A DNA stretch of 64,000 nucleotides from NCBI GenBank assembly GCA_000471925.1, contig CP006667.1, positions 2,728,001 through 2,792,000 on the forward strand, written 5' to 3'. Origin of the DNA: Ralstonia pickettii DTP0602. GTDB lineage: Bacteria; Pseudomonadota; Gammaproteobacteria; Burkholderiales; Burkholderiaceae. Shown one piece after another: positions 20,279 to 28,119 of the stretch (its first letter is position 1; every line of letters begins with the position of its first letter). The notes under the pieces were generated by a model, which had not been told where the DNA came from, did no database searches, and saw only the letters and a list, made by a program, of their open reading frames with translations. The translations under genes were made by a program, and so were the position numbers.

Positions 20279-21650
20279 CATGGACGTCGATATCGCCATC
20301 ATCGGCGCGGGCCCGGCCGGCATGGCTGCCGCGGTGGCCGCCGCCGCAAACGGCGCACGCGTGGCGCTGCTCGACGAGCAGGACGCCTGCGGCGGACAGA
20401 TCTATCGCGCGATCCAGAGCGCCACGCCGGAACGCCTGCGCATTCTCGGCCCCGATTATGCCGCGGGGCGCGCGCTGGCCGACCGGTTCGCCGCCAGTGG
20501 CGCGCTGCATATCACCGGTGCGGCGGTCTGGCAGGTCACACGCGAGCACACCGTCCACTACCTGCGCGGGGGCAGCGTCGCCAGCCTGCAGGCAAGGCAG
20601 GTCATCCTGTGCACTGGCGCCATGGAACGCCCCTTCCCGATTCCGGGCTGGACCTTGCCCGGCGTACTGACCGCGGGCGCCGCGCAGATCCTGCTCAAGA
20701 GCGCTGACGTGGTACCGGCCGAACCCGTGGTGCTGGCCGGCTGCGGGCCGCTGCTCTACCTGCTGGGATGGCAGTACGTCCGCGCCGGGGTGCCGATTCG
20801 CGCCATCGTCGATACGACGGATGGCGCGGATCACCAGCGCGCACTCGCGCACCTGGGCGGTGCGCTCGCCGGCTGGCGCTACCTGAAGAAGGGACTGGCG
20901 CTGATGCGAACGCTCAAGCGCAGCGGTGTGCCGTTCCACAAGGGCGCCGCCGCGCTGCACGTGGAAGGCGAGACGGCCGTGCAAGCACTGCGCTTCACCA
21001 GCGGCGGCAAGGCCCAACGCATCAAGACGTCAGCCGTACTGCTGCACCAGGGCGTCGTGCCGAATACCCAGTTCACCTGGGCCCTGCGCGCGGCGCATCG
21101 CTGGGACGACGCCCAGCTTTGCTGGCAACCCGTAGTCGATGAATGGGGCGCGCTGGACATCCCCGGCATCCTGGTGGCTGGCGACGGCGGCGGCATTGGC
21201 GGCGCCGTGGCTGCCGCCCTGCAGGGCGAGCTGGCCGGCCTTGCCGCAGCCCACAATGTCGGCAAACTCGACGCGGCGCAACGTGACCGGCTGGCGGCGC
21301 CGCTGCGCCCGGCGCTTCGGTCCAACCTCAGGATCCGGCCTTTCCTCGATGCGTTGTACCGCCCCAAGGCGGCAAACCGCGTGCCGGCGGACGATGTGGT
21401 CGTCTGCCGCTGCGAGGAAGTGACCGCGGGCGATATCCGCGGCTTTGTGCAGCTCGGCTGCAGCGGCCCCAACCAGACCAAGTCCTTTGGACGATGCGGC
21501 ATGGGCCCGTGCCAGGGCCGCCAGTGCGGGCTGACCGTGACCGAGATCATCGCCGACGCGCGCAAGGTCTCGCCGCAGGAAGTGGGCTACTACCGCATCC
21601 GCCCCCCCATCAAGCCAATCACGCTTGGAGAGCTGGCCCGTGAACCCTGA
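20271..21650 (+). CDS. FAD/NAD-type dehydrogenase subunit with C-terminal [2Fe-2S] domain, HcnB/OoxA-like
   Basis: 459 residues. N-terminal FAD motif DIAIIGAGPAGMAAAVAAA, a second dinucleotide-binding motif after residue 150 (VVLAGCGPLLYLLGW), and the FAD-closing segment GILVAGDGGGIGGAVAAALQG. The last 90 residues form a BFD-like [2Fe-2S] domain with cysteines in CRCEEVT, GRCGMG and CQGRQC. It would pass electrons between the DadA-like subunit and the small ferredoxin subunit. Gene overlaps on both sides support one heteromeric complex. Confidence 0.9.
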   Translation: MADMDVDIAIIGAGPAGMAAAVAAAANGARVALLDEQDACGGQIYRAIQSATPERLRILGPDYAAGRALADRFAASGALHITGAAVWQVTREHTVHYLRGGSVASLQARQVILCTGAMERPFPIPGWTLPGVLTAGAAQILLKSADVVPAEPVVLAGCGPLLYLLGWQYVRAGVPIRAIVDTTDGADHQRALAHLGGALAGWRYLKKGLALMRTLKRSGVPFHKGAAALHVEGETAVQALRFTSGGKAQRIKTSAVLLHQGVVPNTQFTWALRAAHRWDDAQLCWQPVVDEWGALDIPGILVAGDGGGIGGAVAAALQGELAGLAAAHNVGKLDAAQRDRLAAPLRPALRSNLRIRPFLDALYRPKAANRVPADDVVVCRCEEVTAGDIRGFVQLGCSGPNQTKSFGRCGMGPCQGRQCGLTVTEIIADARKVSPQEVGYYRIRPPIKPITLGELAREP

Positions 21651-22797
21651 TACCGCAACGGGTGCCGATGTCATTGTCATCGGCGGCGGGCTGCAGGGAA
21701 CCTCCAGCGCGCTGCATCTGGCACGCCGGGGTCTGCGCGTCACGCTGCTGGAAGCCGAGTATTGCGGCCGGCATGCCTCCGGCGTCAATGCCGGGGGGGT
21801 GCGCACGCTGGGCCGGCACGTCGCCGAGATCCCGCTCGCGTTGGCCGCGCGCGAGTTGTGGCACCGGCTCGCCGAACTGACCGGAGACGACGCGGACTTC
21901 GTGCCGAGCGGACAGCTGAAAGTGGCGGAAACCGACGCGGAACTCGATGTCCTGCGCCAACGCGTGGCGGAACTCGAGGCCCTCGGCTTCACCCACGAGA
22001 CCATCGTTGACGGGCACACCGTGCGCGAACTCGTACCCGCCATCGCGCCGCATGTGACGGGCGCTATCTGGGTGCGGGACGATGGCCACGCGTTGCCCTA
22101 TCGTGCCGTCACCGCCTTCCGCAGGGCCGCCGAGCGCGCGGGCGTGAGCGTGCATGAAGCCACGCCGGCACAGCGCGTGGCGTACATGGGCAACCAATGG
22201 CAGGTGAACACGCCGCGCGGCGTATTCCGCGCAGGCCAGCTGGTCAACACAGCCGGCGCCTGGGCAGGCGAGTTCGCGGCGCAGATCGGCGAACCGGTGC
22301 CCGTCGAGGCGGGCGGACTGATGCTGATGATCACCCATCGTGTCGCGCCGTTCGTCAAACCCGTGCTTGGCGCGACCGGACGTGCCCTTTCATTCAAGCA
22401 GTTTGCCAACGGCACGGTACTGATCGGCGGCGGCCTGCGCTGCCCGGCGGACATCGAGGCGCGTCACGGCGAAGTCGACATGCTCAAACTCGGCACCAGC
22501 GCGCAGACCGTGACCGCCCTCTTCCCGCATCTCGGCCCGCTCGGCATCAATCGCGCGTGGGCCGGCGTGGAGGCCTTCATGCCCGACCAGATCCCGGTCA
22601 TCGGTCCCAGCCGCACGGCGCCGGGCGTGGTGCATGCGTTCGGGTTTTCCGCACATGGCTTCGAGCTGGGGCCAATCGTCGGGCAGATCGTCGCCGAGCT
22701 GGTCACCAAAGGACGTAGTACATTGCCGATCGACGCCTTTGCCGTCGACCGCTTCAGCAAACCCCGCGCCGCCGTTGCAGGCGCGTTGCGGGACTAG
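21640..22797 (+). CDS. DadA-like FAD-dependent oxidoreductase, HcnC/OoxB-like
   Basis: 385 residues from GTG 21640 (GGAG nine bases upstream; a TTG at 21625 is an alternative). FAD motif VIVIGGGLQGTSSALHLARRG, catalytic-domain strand INRAWAGVEAFMPDQIPVIG and the GFSAHGFELGP closing loop. This is the substrate-oxidising subunit expected to work with the HcnA- and HcnB-like partners. The start overlaps the previous stop. Substrate is unknown; opine, D-hydroxyproline and other N-substituted or D-amino acids are used by relatives. Confidence 0.9.
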   Translation: MNPDTATGADVIVIGGGLQGTSSALHLARRGLRVTLLEAEYCGRHASGVNAGGVRTLGRHVAEIPLALAARELWHRLAELTGDDADFVPSGQLKVAETDAELDVLRQRVAELEALGFTHETIVDGHTVRELVPAIAPHVTGAIWVRDDGHALPYRAVTAFRRAAERAGVSVHEATPAQRVAYMGNQWQVNTPRGVFRAGQLVNTAGAWAGEFAAQIGEPVPVEAGGLMLMITHRVAPFVKPVLGATGRALSFKQFANGTVLIGGGLRCPADIEARHGEVDMLKLGTSAQTVTALFPHLGPLGINRAWAGVEAFMPDQIPVIGPSRTAPGVVHAFGFSAHGFELGPIVGQIVAELVTKGRSTLPIDAFAVDRFSKPRAAVAGALRD

Positions 22798-22838
22798 CCA
22801 TCTTTCTTGTTCAACCCTGAGCCTTGAGGAAATACACA

Positions 22839-23192
22839 ATGAGCGAAATCCAGCGCTTCGATTCCAGCAAACGCCTGTCCCGCATCGTCGTGCACAACGG
22901 CGTGGTCTACGTAGCCGGCGTCACCGCAAGCGACACCTCCGGCGATATCGGCGCGCAAACCCGCGACGTGCTTGCCAAGATCGAGGGCTATCTCTCCAGC
23001 GTCGGCAGCGACAAGACCAGGCTGCTGTCCGCGCAGATCTGGCTCAAGGACATCGACAGCGATTTCGCCGGCATGAACGCAGCCTGGGAAGCGTGGATCC
23101 CGGAAGATGCCGTGCCGACCCGCGCCACCTGCGAAGCGAAGCTGGCCCGGCCGGAATTGCTGGTCGAGATTATCGTGACTGCGGCGGTCTGA
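22839..23192 (+). CDS. RidA (YjgF/YER057c) family enamine/imine deaminase
   Basis: 117 residues; GAGGA precedes the ATG. The family core is clear: VVHNGVVYVAGVTAS, the trimer-interface strand LLSAQIWLKDIDSDFAGMNAAWEAWI, the substrate arginine in VPTRATCEAKLA, and VEIIVTAA at the C-terminus. RidA proteins hydrolyse reactive imines released by FAD- and PLP-dependent enzymes. As last gene of this operon it would clear the imine made by the dehydrogenase subunits. Confidence 0.92.
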   Translation: MSEIQRFDSSKRLSRIVVHNGVVYVAGVTASDTSGDIGAQTRDVLAKIEGYLSSVGSDKTRLLSAQIWLKDIDSDFAGMNAAWEAWIPEDAVPTRATCEAKLARPELLVEIIVTAAV

Positions 23193-23261
23193 TGACCATC
23201 CGAAATCGATAGCCAGTGAAGCGGCCTGTCCCGTGCGTTGAGAGAACGGACAGCGCCGCCT

Positions 23262-24179
23262 TCAGTTCGTCGCCTCGGCGGCTTTTGCGCGCTCCTCCGC
23301 CGCTTCTTGCCGGCGCGAGCCGAAACGCCGTGCGTACTGCCAGGTAAATTCCGCGCCCAGCAGGAATATCTGCGCGGAGTAGTACACCCACAGCAGCACC
23401 ACCACCAGTGATCCAGCTGCCCCATACCCGTTGGCCACGCCGCTCTTGCCGATATAGAGGCCGATCAGGAACTTCCCGAGCGTGAACAGCAACGCCGTCA
23501 CCGCTGCCCCCAGCCACACGTCGGGCCATCGCACTTTCACCCGGGGCATGATCTTGTAGATCATCGCGAACACCACCGTGATCAGGACCAGGCTGACGAT
23601 CATATCGAGCAGGTGCCCGATCAACTCTTCCGCGCCAAACAGCGGCCCCCAAAGCCGGTTAAGCGCCGAGATGGCCGCGCTCAGCACCAGCGACACCACC
23701 AGCAGGAAGCCGATGCCGAGAATCATGCCGAAGGACAGCAACCTCGCGCGCAGCAGCGCCAGGATGCCGGAGATCTTGCGGCGCTCCGGCACGCGCCAGA
23801 TCCGGTCCAGCGCTGATTGCAGCTCGGCGAATACCGTGGTCGCGCCCACCAGCAGGACAAAGACCCCGAGCACCGCGGTCAGCGTGCTGGCAGCCGGCTC
23901 GCTGACCGCCAGCAACATGGTCTCGATGGTCTTGGCCCCATCCGGCCCCAGCAGGCCCTGCAGCTGCGCCACCACCTCGCCGCGCGCGGCTTCGGCCCCG
24001 AACACCACGCCGGCCACCGAGATCACGATCAGCAGCAGCGGCGCGATGGAAAAGACTGTGTAATAAGCCAGGGCCGCGCCCATGCTGGGCGCGTAGTCGT
24101 CGATCCACGCACTGACCGTATCACGGAGCAGTTCGAAGAGTAGGCGAGGTGAGGACACAATAACGGACAGGGACGGCAT
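23262..24179 (-). CDS. YihY/BrkB family inner-membrane protein
   Basis: 305 residues from ATG 24179 (MPSLSVIVSS); longer in-frame starts up to 24440 exist but their residues look non-coding. Six hydrophobic segments and the family motifs MGAALAYYTVFSIAPLLLIV and GAAGSLVVVLLWVYYSAQIFLLGAEFT. The family was once named ribonuclease BN in error; its members are inner-membrane proteins of unsettled function. The C-terminus is a charged Ala/Glu/Arg tail. Convergent with ridA. Confidence 0.88.
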   Translation of the reverse strand: MPSLSVIVSSPRLLFELLRDTVSAWIDDYAPSMGAALAYYTVFSIAPLLLIVISVAGVVFGAEAARGEVVAQLQGLLGPDGAKTIETMLLAVSEPAASTLTAVLGVFVLLVGATTVFAELQSALDRIWRVPERRKISGILALLRARLLSFGMILGIGFLLVVSLVLSAAISALNRLWGPLFGAEELIGHLLDMIVSLVLITVVFAMIYKIMPRVKVRWPDVWLGAAVTALLFTLGKFLIGLYIGKSGVANGYGAAGSLVVVLLWVYYSAQIFLLGAEFTWQYARRFGSRRQEAAEERAKAAEATN

Positions 24180-24538
24180 CGCTCGGAGGGAATGAGGGAC
24201 ACTGACCCACTGCTGCAATTCTCGTTCCCGCCGGCCTGGCAACGCTGTCATGGCGGGAGTGGCGGCGGCCAGATGTGGCGCCGTGCCGTTTTTCACCGCA
24301 TTCCGTGCCGGGTTGTTTGCATCCTTTACAACTGGCGCCTTGCACCAGATGGCCAATCTGCAATGGCTACCCAGCCAAACACTGCGGGCGCTAATCAACA
24401 ACACGCGCGCGTACCTAACCCGCCCCGGTGTCGATGGCAAGTCTCGTAAATCACCGTTGCAAAATCAAACAGAATGTCAGGGGCCTCGGCGCTAAAGTGG
24501 CTATTCCCATGCCTGTAGGCACTCTAGGAGGTACACGA
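24180..24538. other. Intergenic region between yihY and a small secreted-protein gene
   Basis: 359 bases, divergent promoters expected. No gene is supported. Only the AGGAGGT ribosome site at the right end is clear. Confidence 0.4.
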
Positions 24539-24928
24539 ATGAAGCAACATCTGGCGAAATCCCTGTTGATGGCTGGCGCGATGATCGCGTCCTACCCGCT
24601 GTTCGCACAGCAGGCACAGCCCCTTCAGCCGGCCCAGCCGATGCCCATGACTCAGCCGATGCAATCCACCCAGCCGGCGCCATCCGCCCAGCCCACGCAA
24701 GCCATGCCGGCGGCAGCACCGATGGCGCAGGGAACGGTACCCGCCGCGCGCGACCCCTATGCGCAACCTGCCGGCCAGGCGGCGCAGCCCGGCATGGCGC
24801 CCGCACCGGGTGCCCCGGCGCTGGCCGGCAGCCCTGATCCGTCGCTTGACCCCGCCAACCGGACCCTGCCTCCCGATGCGCTCGGGACCCGCGTGGGCCA
24901 GCGCAGCCCGTTCCTCGACGGCGCCTGA
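24539..24928 (+). CDS. Pro/Ala/Gln-rich secreted protein of unknown function
   Basis: 129 residues; a strong AGGAGGT precedes the ATG. Signal peptide MKQHLAKSLLMAGAMIASYPLFAQQ with cleavage after FAQ. The mature protein is low complexity, with PMPMTQPMQSTQP-like repeats of Gln-Pro and Ala-Pro, and no globular domain I can see. It ends in RSPFLDGA, which recalls the PF-TDGA motif of the two small secreted proteins at 32551 and 45250; the link is weak. Probably periplasmic, disordered. Confidence 0.7.
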   Translation: MKQHLAKSLLMAGAMIASYPLFAQQAQPLQPAQPMPMTQPMQSTQPAPSAQPTQAMPAAAPMAQGTVPAARDPYAQPAGQAAQPGMAPAPGAPALAGSPDPSLDPANRTLPPDALGTRVGQRSPFLDGA

Positions 24929-25000
24929 GCGTTACAGCTTGTATCGCCCGTTGATTCGGTGTTAGCTGTCATGCGCAGCAGTTCGTCGTGCGCCCGGAAC

Positions 25001-25027
25001 AAAAAGGCCGCGGCATAGGCCACGGCC
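25001..25027 (-). terminator. Rho-independent terminator reading leftwards
   Basis: On the minus strand GCCGTGGC-CTAT-GCCGCGGC forms an eight-pair stem (one G-T) followed by TTTTT. No minus-strand gene ends just to its right; the nearest is the GntR gene at 25706, beyond the IS110 remnant. It may have been separated from its gene by that insertion. Confidence 0.55.
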
Positions 25028-25099
25028 ACTGATTCTTGACAAGCTTTACGCGCGGCATACCGACGCGCGCTCCTTCGTTGAGGCTCCGGCCCTCTCCCC

Positions 25100-25129
25100 C
25101 ACCCATCTCCCGCGCGCGGGAGATGGGTG
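25100..25129. repeat. 30-base perfect palindrome beside the IS110 remnant
   Basis: CACCCATCTCCCGCG followed at once by its reverse complement (25100-25129), preceded by a C-rich stretch (CCCTCTCCCC). It resembles the REP-like extragenic palindromes based on CTCCCGC/GCGGGAG that are frequent in GC-rich proteobacteria. Confidence 0.6.
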
Positions 25130-25147
25130 CGTATGCCTGGGCACGGG

Positions 25148-25584
25148 GCTTTGCTCAGATGTGCGAGCGTGCGGATGCGCGGCTTTTAACTCGATGGCCT
25201 ACCGAGAAACACTTCACCGCATGGATGGGCCTGGCACCGGGAAGCCGCCAAAGCGGCAAGCGCCGCGGCAGCGTCAAACGCCACCGCAATCGCGCCGGTC
25301 GACTGTTCTGCCTGATGGCCCGGAGTCTGGCGCGTAGCAAGGACATCGCCTTGGGTGGCTTCTACCGACGCATGGCAGCACGACGCGGCGCACTGATTGC
25401 CAACATTGCGTTGGCACGCAAGCTGGCCATCCTCTTCTGGCGCGTCATGGTTAAGGGAATGCAGTACGTCGAAAGTGGCTTGGCACACTACGAGGCCCGC
25501 GTCCTCGAAACCAAACGGCGGGCACTCAGGCACCTGGCCAAACAACTCGGCCAGGAGCTAGTTCCCCTCCCTACTGCCGCATAG
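25148..25584 (+). pseudogene. IS110-family transposase, C-terminal remnant
   Basis: About 145 residues match the C-terminal Transposase_20 domain of IS110/IS1111-type transposases: RWPTEKHFTAWMGLAPG, SGKRRGSVKRHRNRAG, FYRRMAARRGALIANIALARKLA and HYEARVLETKRRALRHLAKQ. The N-terminal DEDD catalytic domain is missing, so the element cannot move itself. In-frame codons continue upstream to 25036 but do not look transposase-like. No element ends or target duplications could be fixed by eye. Confidence 0.8.
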
Positions 25585-25705
25585 AAACCAATGGTTCATG
25601 GAAAGGGGCGGGCGAGAGGGCAGGCGCTTCCGGATGCGTCGCGCCTTGCCAAACCAAACCACCTCTCCCACTGAGACGACGCCCATTGCGCAGCGGCGCT
25701 TAACC

Positions 25706-26434
25706 TTAAGCCGCGCTGACAAACAACCGCATCGCCGGCATCACCTGCGATGCCTGTTCAGGCCGATCCAGCGCACTCTCCAGATTCATGCGTGCCACGT
25801 TGACGTGTTCCGTCGCAAGCGCCTGCGCGCGCGCGCCTTCGCCGCGCCGCATGGCGTCGAACAAGCTGTGATGCTGCCGGTGTGCATAGACCAGCCATTG
25901 CCCGCCCTCTTCCACCGCCGACTGCATCGGCAACATGGCGCTCGCCGCGGCGAATGGCAACCGGTTGTTGAGTTCGATGGCCCGTGCCAGCGCGCTGTTG
26001 CCGCTGCCCTCGACGATCAGCGCGTGAAAGCGATCGTTCATATTGCTGTACGCGACATAGTCGTCGTAGTCGAGCTGTGCCTTGGTCAGGACCCGGTCGC
26101 CTTCGCGCAGGCAGTCCTGGAGGTCCAGCGATAGTTGCCGTGACAGCCCATGCTCGGCAACCAGCCGCGCGGCCATGCCCTCCAGGTGTCCGCGTACCGC
26201 GATCGCATCCTGGATCTCCCGCGGCGTGAAGCGGCGCATCATGTAGCCGCTGCTCGGCGAAGGCTCGATCAGCCCCTCCTGCTCCAGCGCGGCGAGCGCA
26301 AGCCGGACCGGCGTGCGCGAGACGCCGAGCTTCTCAGCCAGCGGGATCTCGGCCAGGCGGGCGCCCGGTTCGAATTCGCCCTTAAGAATCAGGTCGCGCA
26401 GTTGCACCAAGACCCGTGTCTGGTGGGATTCCAT
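25706..26434 (-). CDS. GntR/FCD-family regulator of the amine/Rieske cluster
   Basis: 242 residues; GAGGG precedes the ATG at 26434. Winged helix-turn-helix at residues 8-70 (RLAEIPLAEKLGVSRTPVRLALAALEQEGL), then an all-helical FCD effector domain with the metal-ligand pattern (D/N-R-FHALIVEGSGN, HRQHHSLFDAMRRGEG). FCD regulators are commonly repressors of neighbouring catabolic genes and respond to small carboxylates or related ligands. The gene is the last of the minus-strand cluster, 95 bases after the reductase gene, and has its own upstream copy of the CTGCATAC motif, consistent with autoregulation. Confidence 0.9.
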   Translation of the reverse strand: MESHQTRVLVQLRDLILKGEFEPGARLAEIPLAEKLGVSRTPVRLALAALEQEGLIEPSPSSGYMMRRFTPREIQDAIAVRGHLEGMAARLVAEHGLSRQLSLDLQDCLREGDRVLTKAQLDYDDYVAYSNMNDRFHALIVEGSGNSALARAIELNNRLPFAAASAMLPMQSAVEEGGQWLVYAHRQHHSLFDAMRRGEGARAQALATEHVNVARMNLESALDRPEQASQVMPAMRLFVSAA

Positions 26435-26465
26435 TACACACCCTCGTCAAATCGTAGCCGCGGCC

Positions 26466-26502
26466 GCTGCATGCGAGGTTGGCCGGGCTGCATACAATAT
26501 GC
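26466..26502. promoter_or_regulatory. CTGCATAC-type operator upstream of the GntR gene
   Basis: GCTGCATGC at 26466-26474, then CTGCATAC at 26488-26495; the latter overlaps a perfect inverted repeat GCATA-CAA-TATGC (26490-26502). The same eight-mer occurs three times in front of the Rieske gene, so this is probably the GntR autoregulatory site. Confidence 0.55.
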
Positions 26503-26529
26503 GTCATGGTACACCAGACAACGGCCTGA

Positions 26530-27771
26530 TCAGCTCGGAAACAGGCTCTTCAGCGCGACAGAGTCATCAGCGAGCACATCGGGATCGGGGCGAACGCGCG
26601 CGGCGATCAGGCGCCGTGCCGCCATGTGATCCTGCGGGCGGTTGATCGAATCCGCGGCGACGATCACTTCCTGCTTCAGGTACACGGCCGTGAATCGCCC
26701 CGCCAGCACGTCGCCGCGCACCACCGCCTGGTCATGCCCCGCCGAGAAGCCAGCCATCTGCAGCTTGTAGCCATGCTGGTCCGACCAGAACCACGGCACC
26801 GCCTCGTACGGCGCGGGACGATCGGCAACCGTCGCACCGGCCACCCTGGCGAGGTCGTTCGCGCTTTGTATAGATTCGACGCGCACGCACCGGCCTTGCG
26901 CTTCGCTCGCATCCGTAGGCATCCATGGATTTGGATACGCAGCACAATCGCCGGCCGCGACAATGGCGGGATCGCTGGTGCGCGCAAAGCGGTCGACCAC
27001 GATGCCGTTGTCCACCGTCAGGCCGCAGTCCTCGGCAAGCTCCACGTTCGGTACCACGCCGAGGCCTGCGATGACCAATTCCGCCGGAAGGACCTCGCCG
27101 GAATCGAGCTCGACCCCGCTGACCGCATCATTGCCGAGCAGCCGCAGAATCCGGGTCGCAAGCCGAATGCGGACCCCTTGCCGCTGATGCACCGTCTGCA
27201 GGAACGTCGAGATCAGTGGCGGCACCGCGCGCTGCAGCAACCGCTCCTGCAACTCGACCACGGTCACATCGAGGCCGAGCGTGCGCAACGACGCCGCCAC
27301 CTCCAGCCCGATAAAGCCGCCGCCCACTACCACGGCCTTGCTGGCCTCCCGCGCACGCGCCTTGATGTCGCACGCATCCGCGAGGTCGCGCAGGTAGTAG
27401 ACGTGGCGCAGTTCCGCTCCCTCGCATGGCAGGCGCCGACAGCGCGCCCCAGTGGTCAGGGCCAGGTGGTCGTAGCGCAGCAGTGCCCCGTCGGACAATG
27501 CAACCGTGCGCGCCTGCCGGTCGATGCGGCGCGCCGAGACTCCGGTCCGCAGCGTGATCCGCTCTTCCCTGAACCGCTCGGGCGACTGCAGCGGCAGGCT
27601 CGATGCATCCACCGCGTCGCTCAGGAAGCCCTTGGACAGCGGCGGCCGCTGGTACGGTGCGTGGGGCTCGTCGCCGATCATGGTGATGCTGCCCTGGAAG
27701 CCGTTGGCGCGCGCGGCCAGCGCCAGCTGGGTGCCCGCGTAGGAGGCCCCGATGATGACGAGATCGGCCAT
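26530..27771 (-). CDS. FAD-dependent ferredoxin reductase of a Rieske oxygenase system
   Basis: 413 residues. FAD-binding start DLVIIGASYAGTQLALAARANG, the QRPPLSKGFL motif of putidaredoxin/rubredoxin reductases, the NAD-binding VVVGGGFIGLEVAASLRTLG, and the IVAAGDCAAYPNPW segment that contacts FAD. It moves electrons from NADH to the [2Fe-2S] ferredoxin, whose gene ends only three bases upstream. Normal length for the family. Confidence 0.93.
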   Translation of the reverse strand: MADLVIIGASYAGTQLALAARANGFQGSITMIGDEPHAPYQRPPLSKGFLSDAVDASSLPLQSPERFREERITLRTGVSARRIDRQARTVALSDGALLRYDHLALTTGARCRRLPCEGAELRHVYYLRDLADACDIKARAREASKAVVVGGGFIGLEVAASLRTLGLDVTVVELQERLLQRAVPPLISTFLQTVHQRQGVRIRLATRILRLLGNDAVSGVELDSGEVLPAELVIAGLGVVPNVELAEDCGLTVDNGIVVDRFARTSDPAIVAAGDCAAYPNPWMPTDASEAQGRCVRVESIQSANDLARVAGATVADRPAPYEAVPWFWSDQHGYKLQMAGFSAGHDQAVVRGDVLAGRFTAVYLKQEVIVAADSINRPQDHMAARRLIAARVRPDPDVLADDSVALKSLFPS

Positions 27772-27774
27772 GGT

Positions 27775-28098
27775 CTACCCCTGCTTTTCCGGGACGCGCA
27801 CGACCAGGCCGTCGAGCGCGTCGGTCACGACGATCTGGCAGCTGAGCCGGCTGGCCGGCTGCCGTACGGCCGCCACGCCCTCGAGCAGTTCGTCTTCCAT
27901 TTCGTCGGGCGCGGGCATATGGTCGGCCCAGGGCGAATCGATATACACATGGCAGGTCGCGCAGGAACAGCAACCGCCGCACTCCGCATCGATCCCGCGG
28001 ACATTGTTGGCGATCGCGACTTCCATCAGCGTCTTGCCGCTGGCCGAAGCCACTTCCTTGCGGCTGCCGTCTTTCAGGACATAGGTAATCGTCGGCAT
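27775..28098 (-). CDS. Putidaredoxin-type [2Fe-2S] ferredoxin
   Basis: 107 residues. Cluster cysteines C40, C46, C49 and C87 (CGGCCSCATC ... RLSCQIVV), exactly the spacing of putidaredoxin/adrenodoxin-type ferredoxins, with two extra cysteines at 43 and 44. Carries electrons from the reductase (3 bases downstream) to the Rieske oxygenase. Twenty-one bases after the glutamine-synthetase-like gene. Confidence 0.94.
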   Translation of the reverse strand: MPTITYVLKDGSRKEVASASGKTLMEVAIANNVRGIDAECGGCCSCATCHVYIDSPWADHMPAPDEMEDELLEGVAAVRQPASRLSCQIVVTDALDGLVVRVPEKQG

Positions 28099-28119
28099 GA
28101 CATCCTCACTGCGGTTCGG

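Noticed and set aside
18796..22797. Hydrogen cyanide synthase (hcnABC) near a terminal oxidase
   Set aside because: The subunits resemble HcnABC, but the importer, OccR-like regulator and RidA fit amine or opine breakdown better; HCN production cannot be claimed from the sequence.
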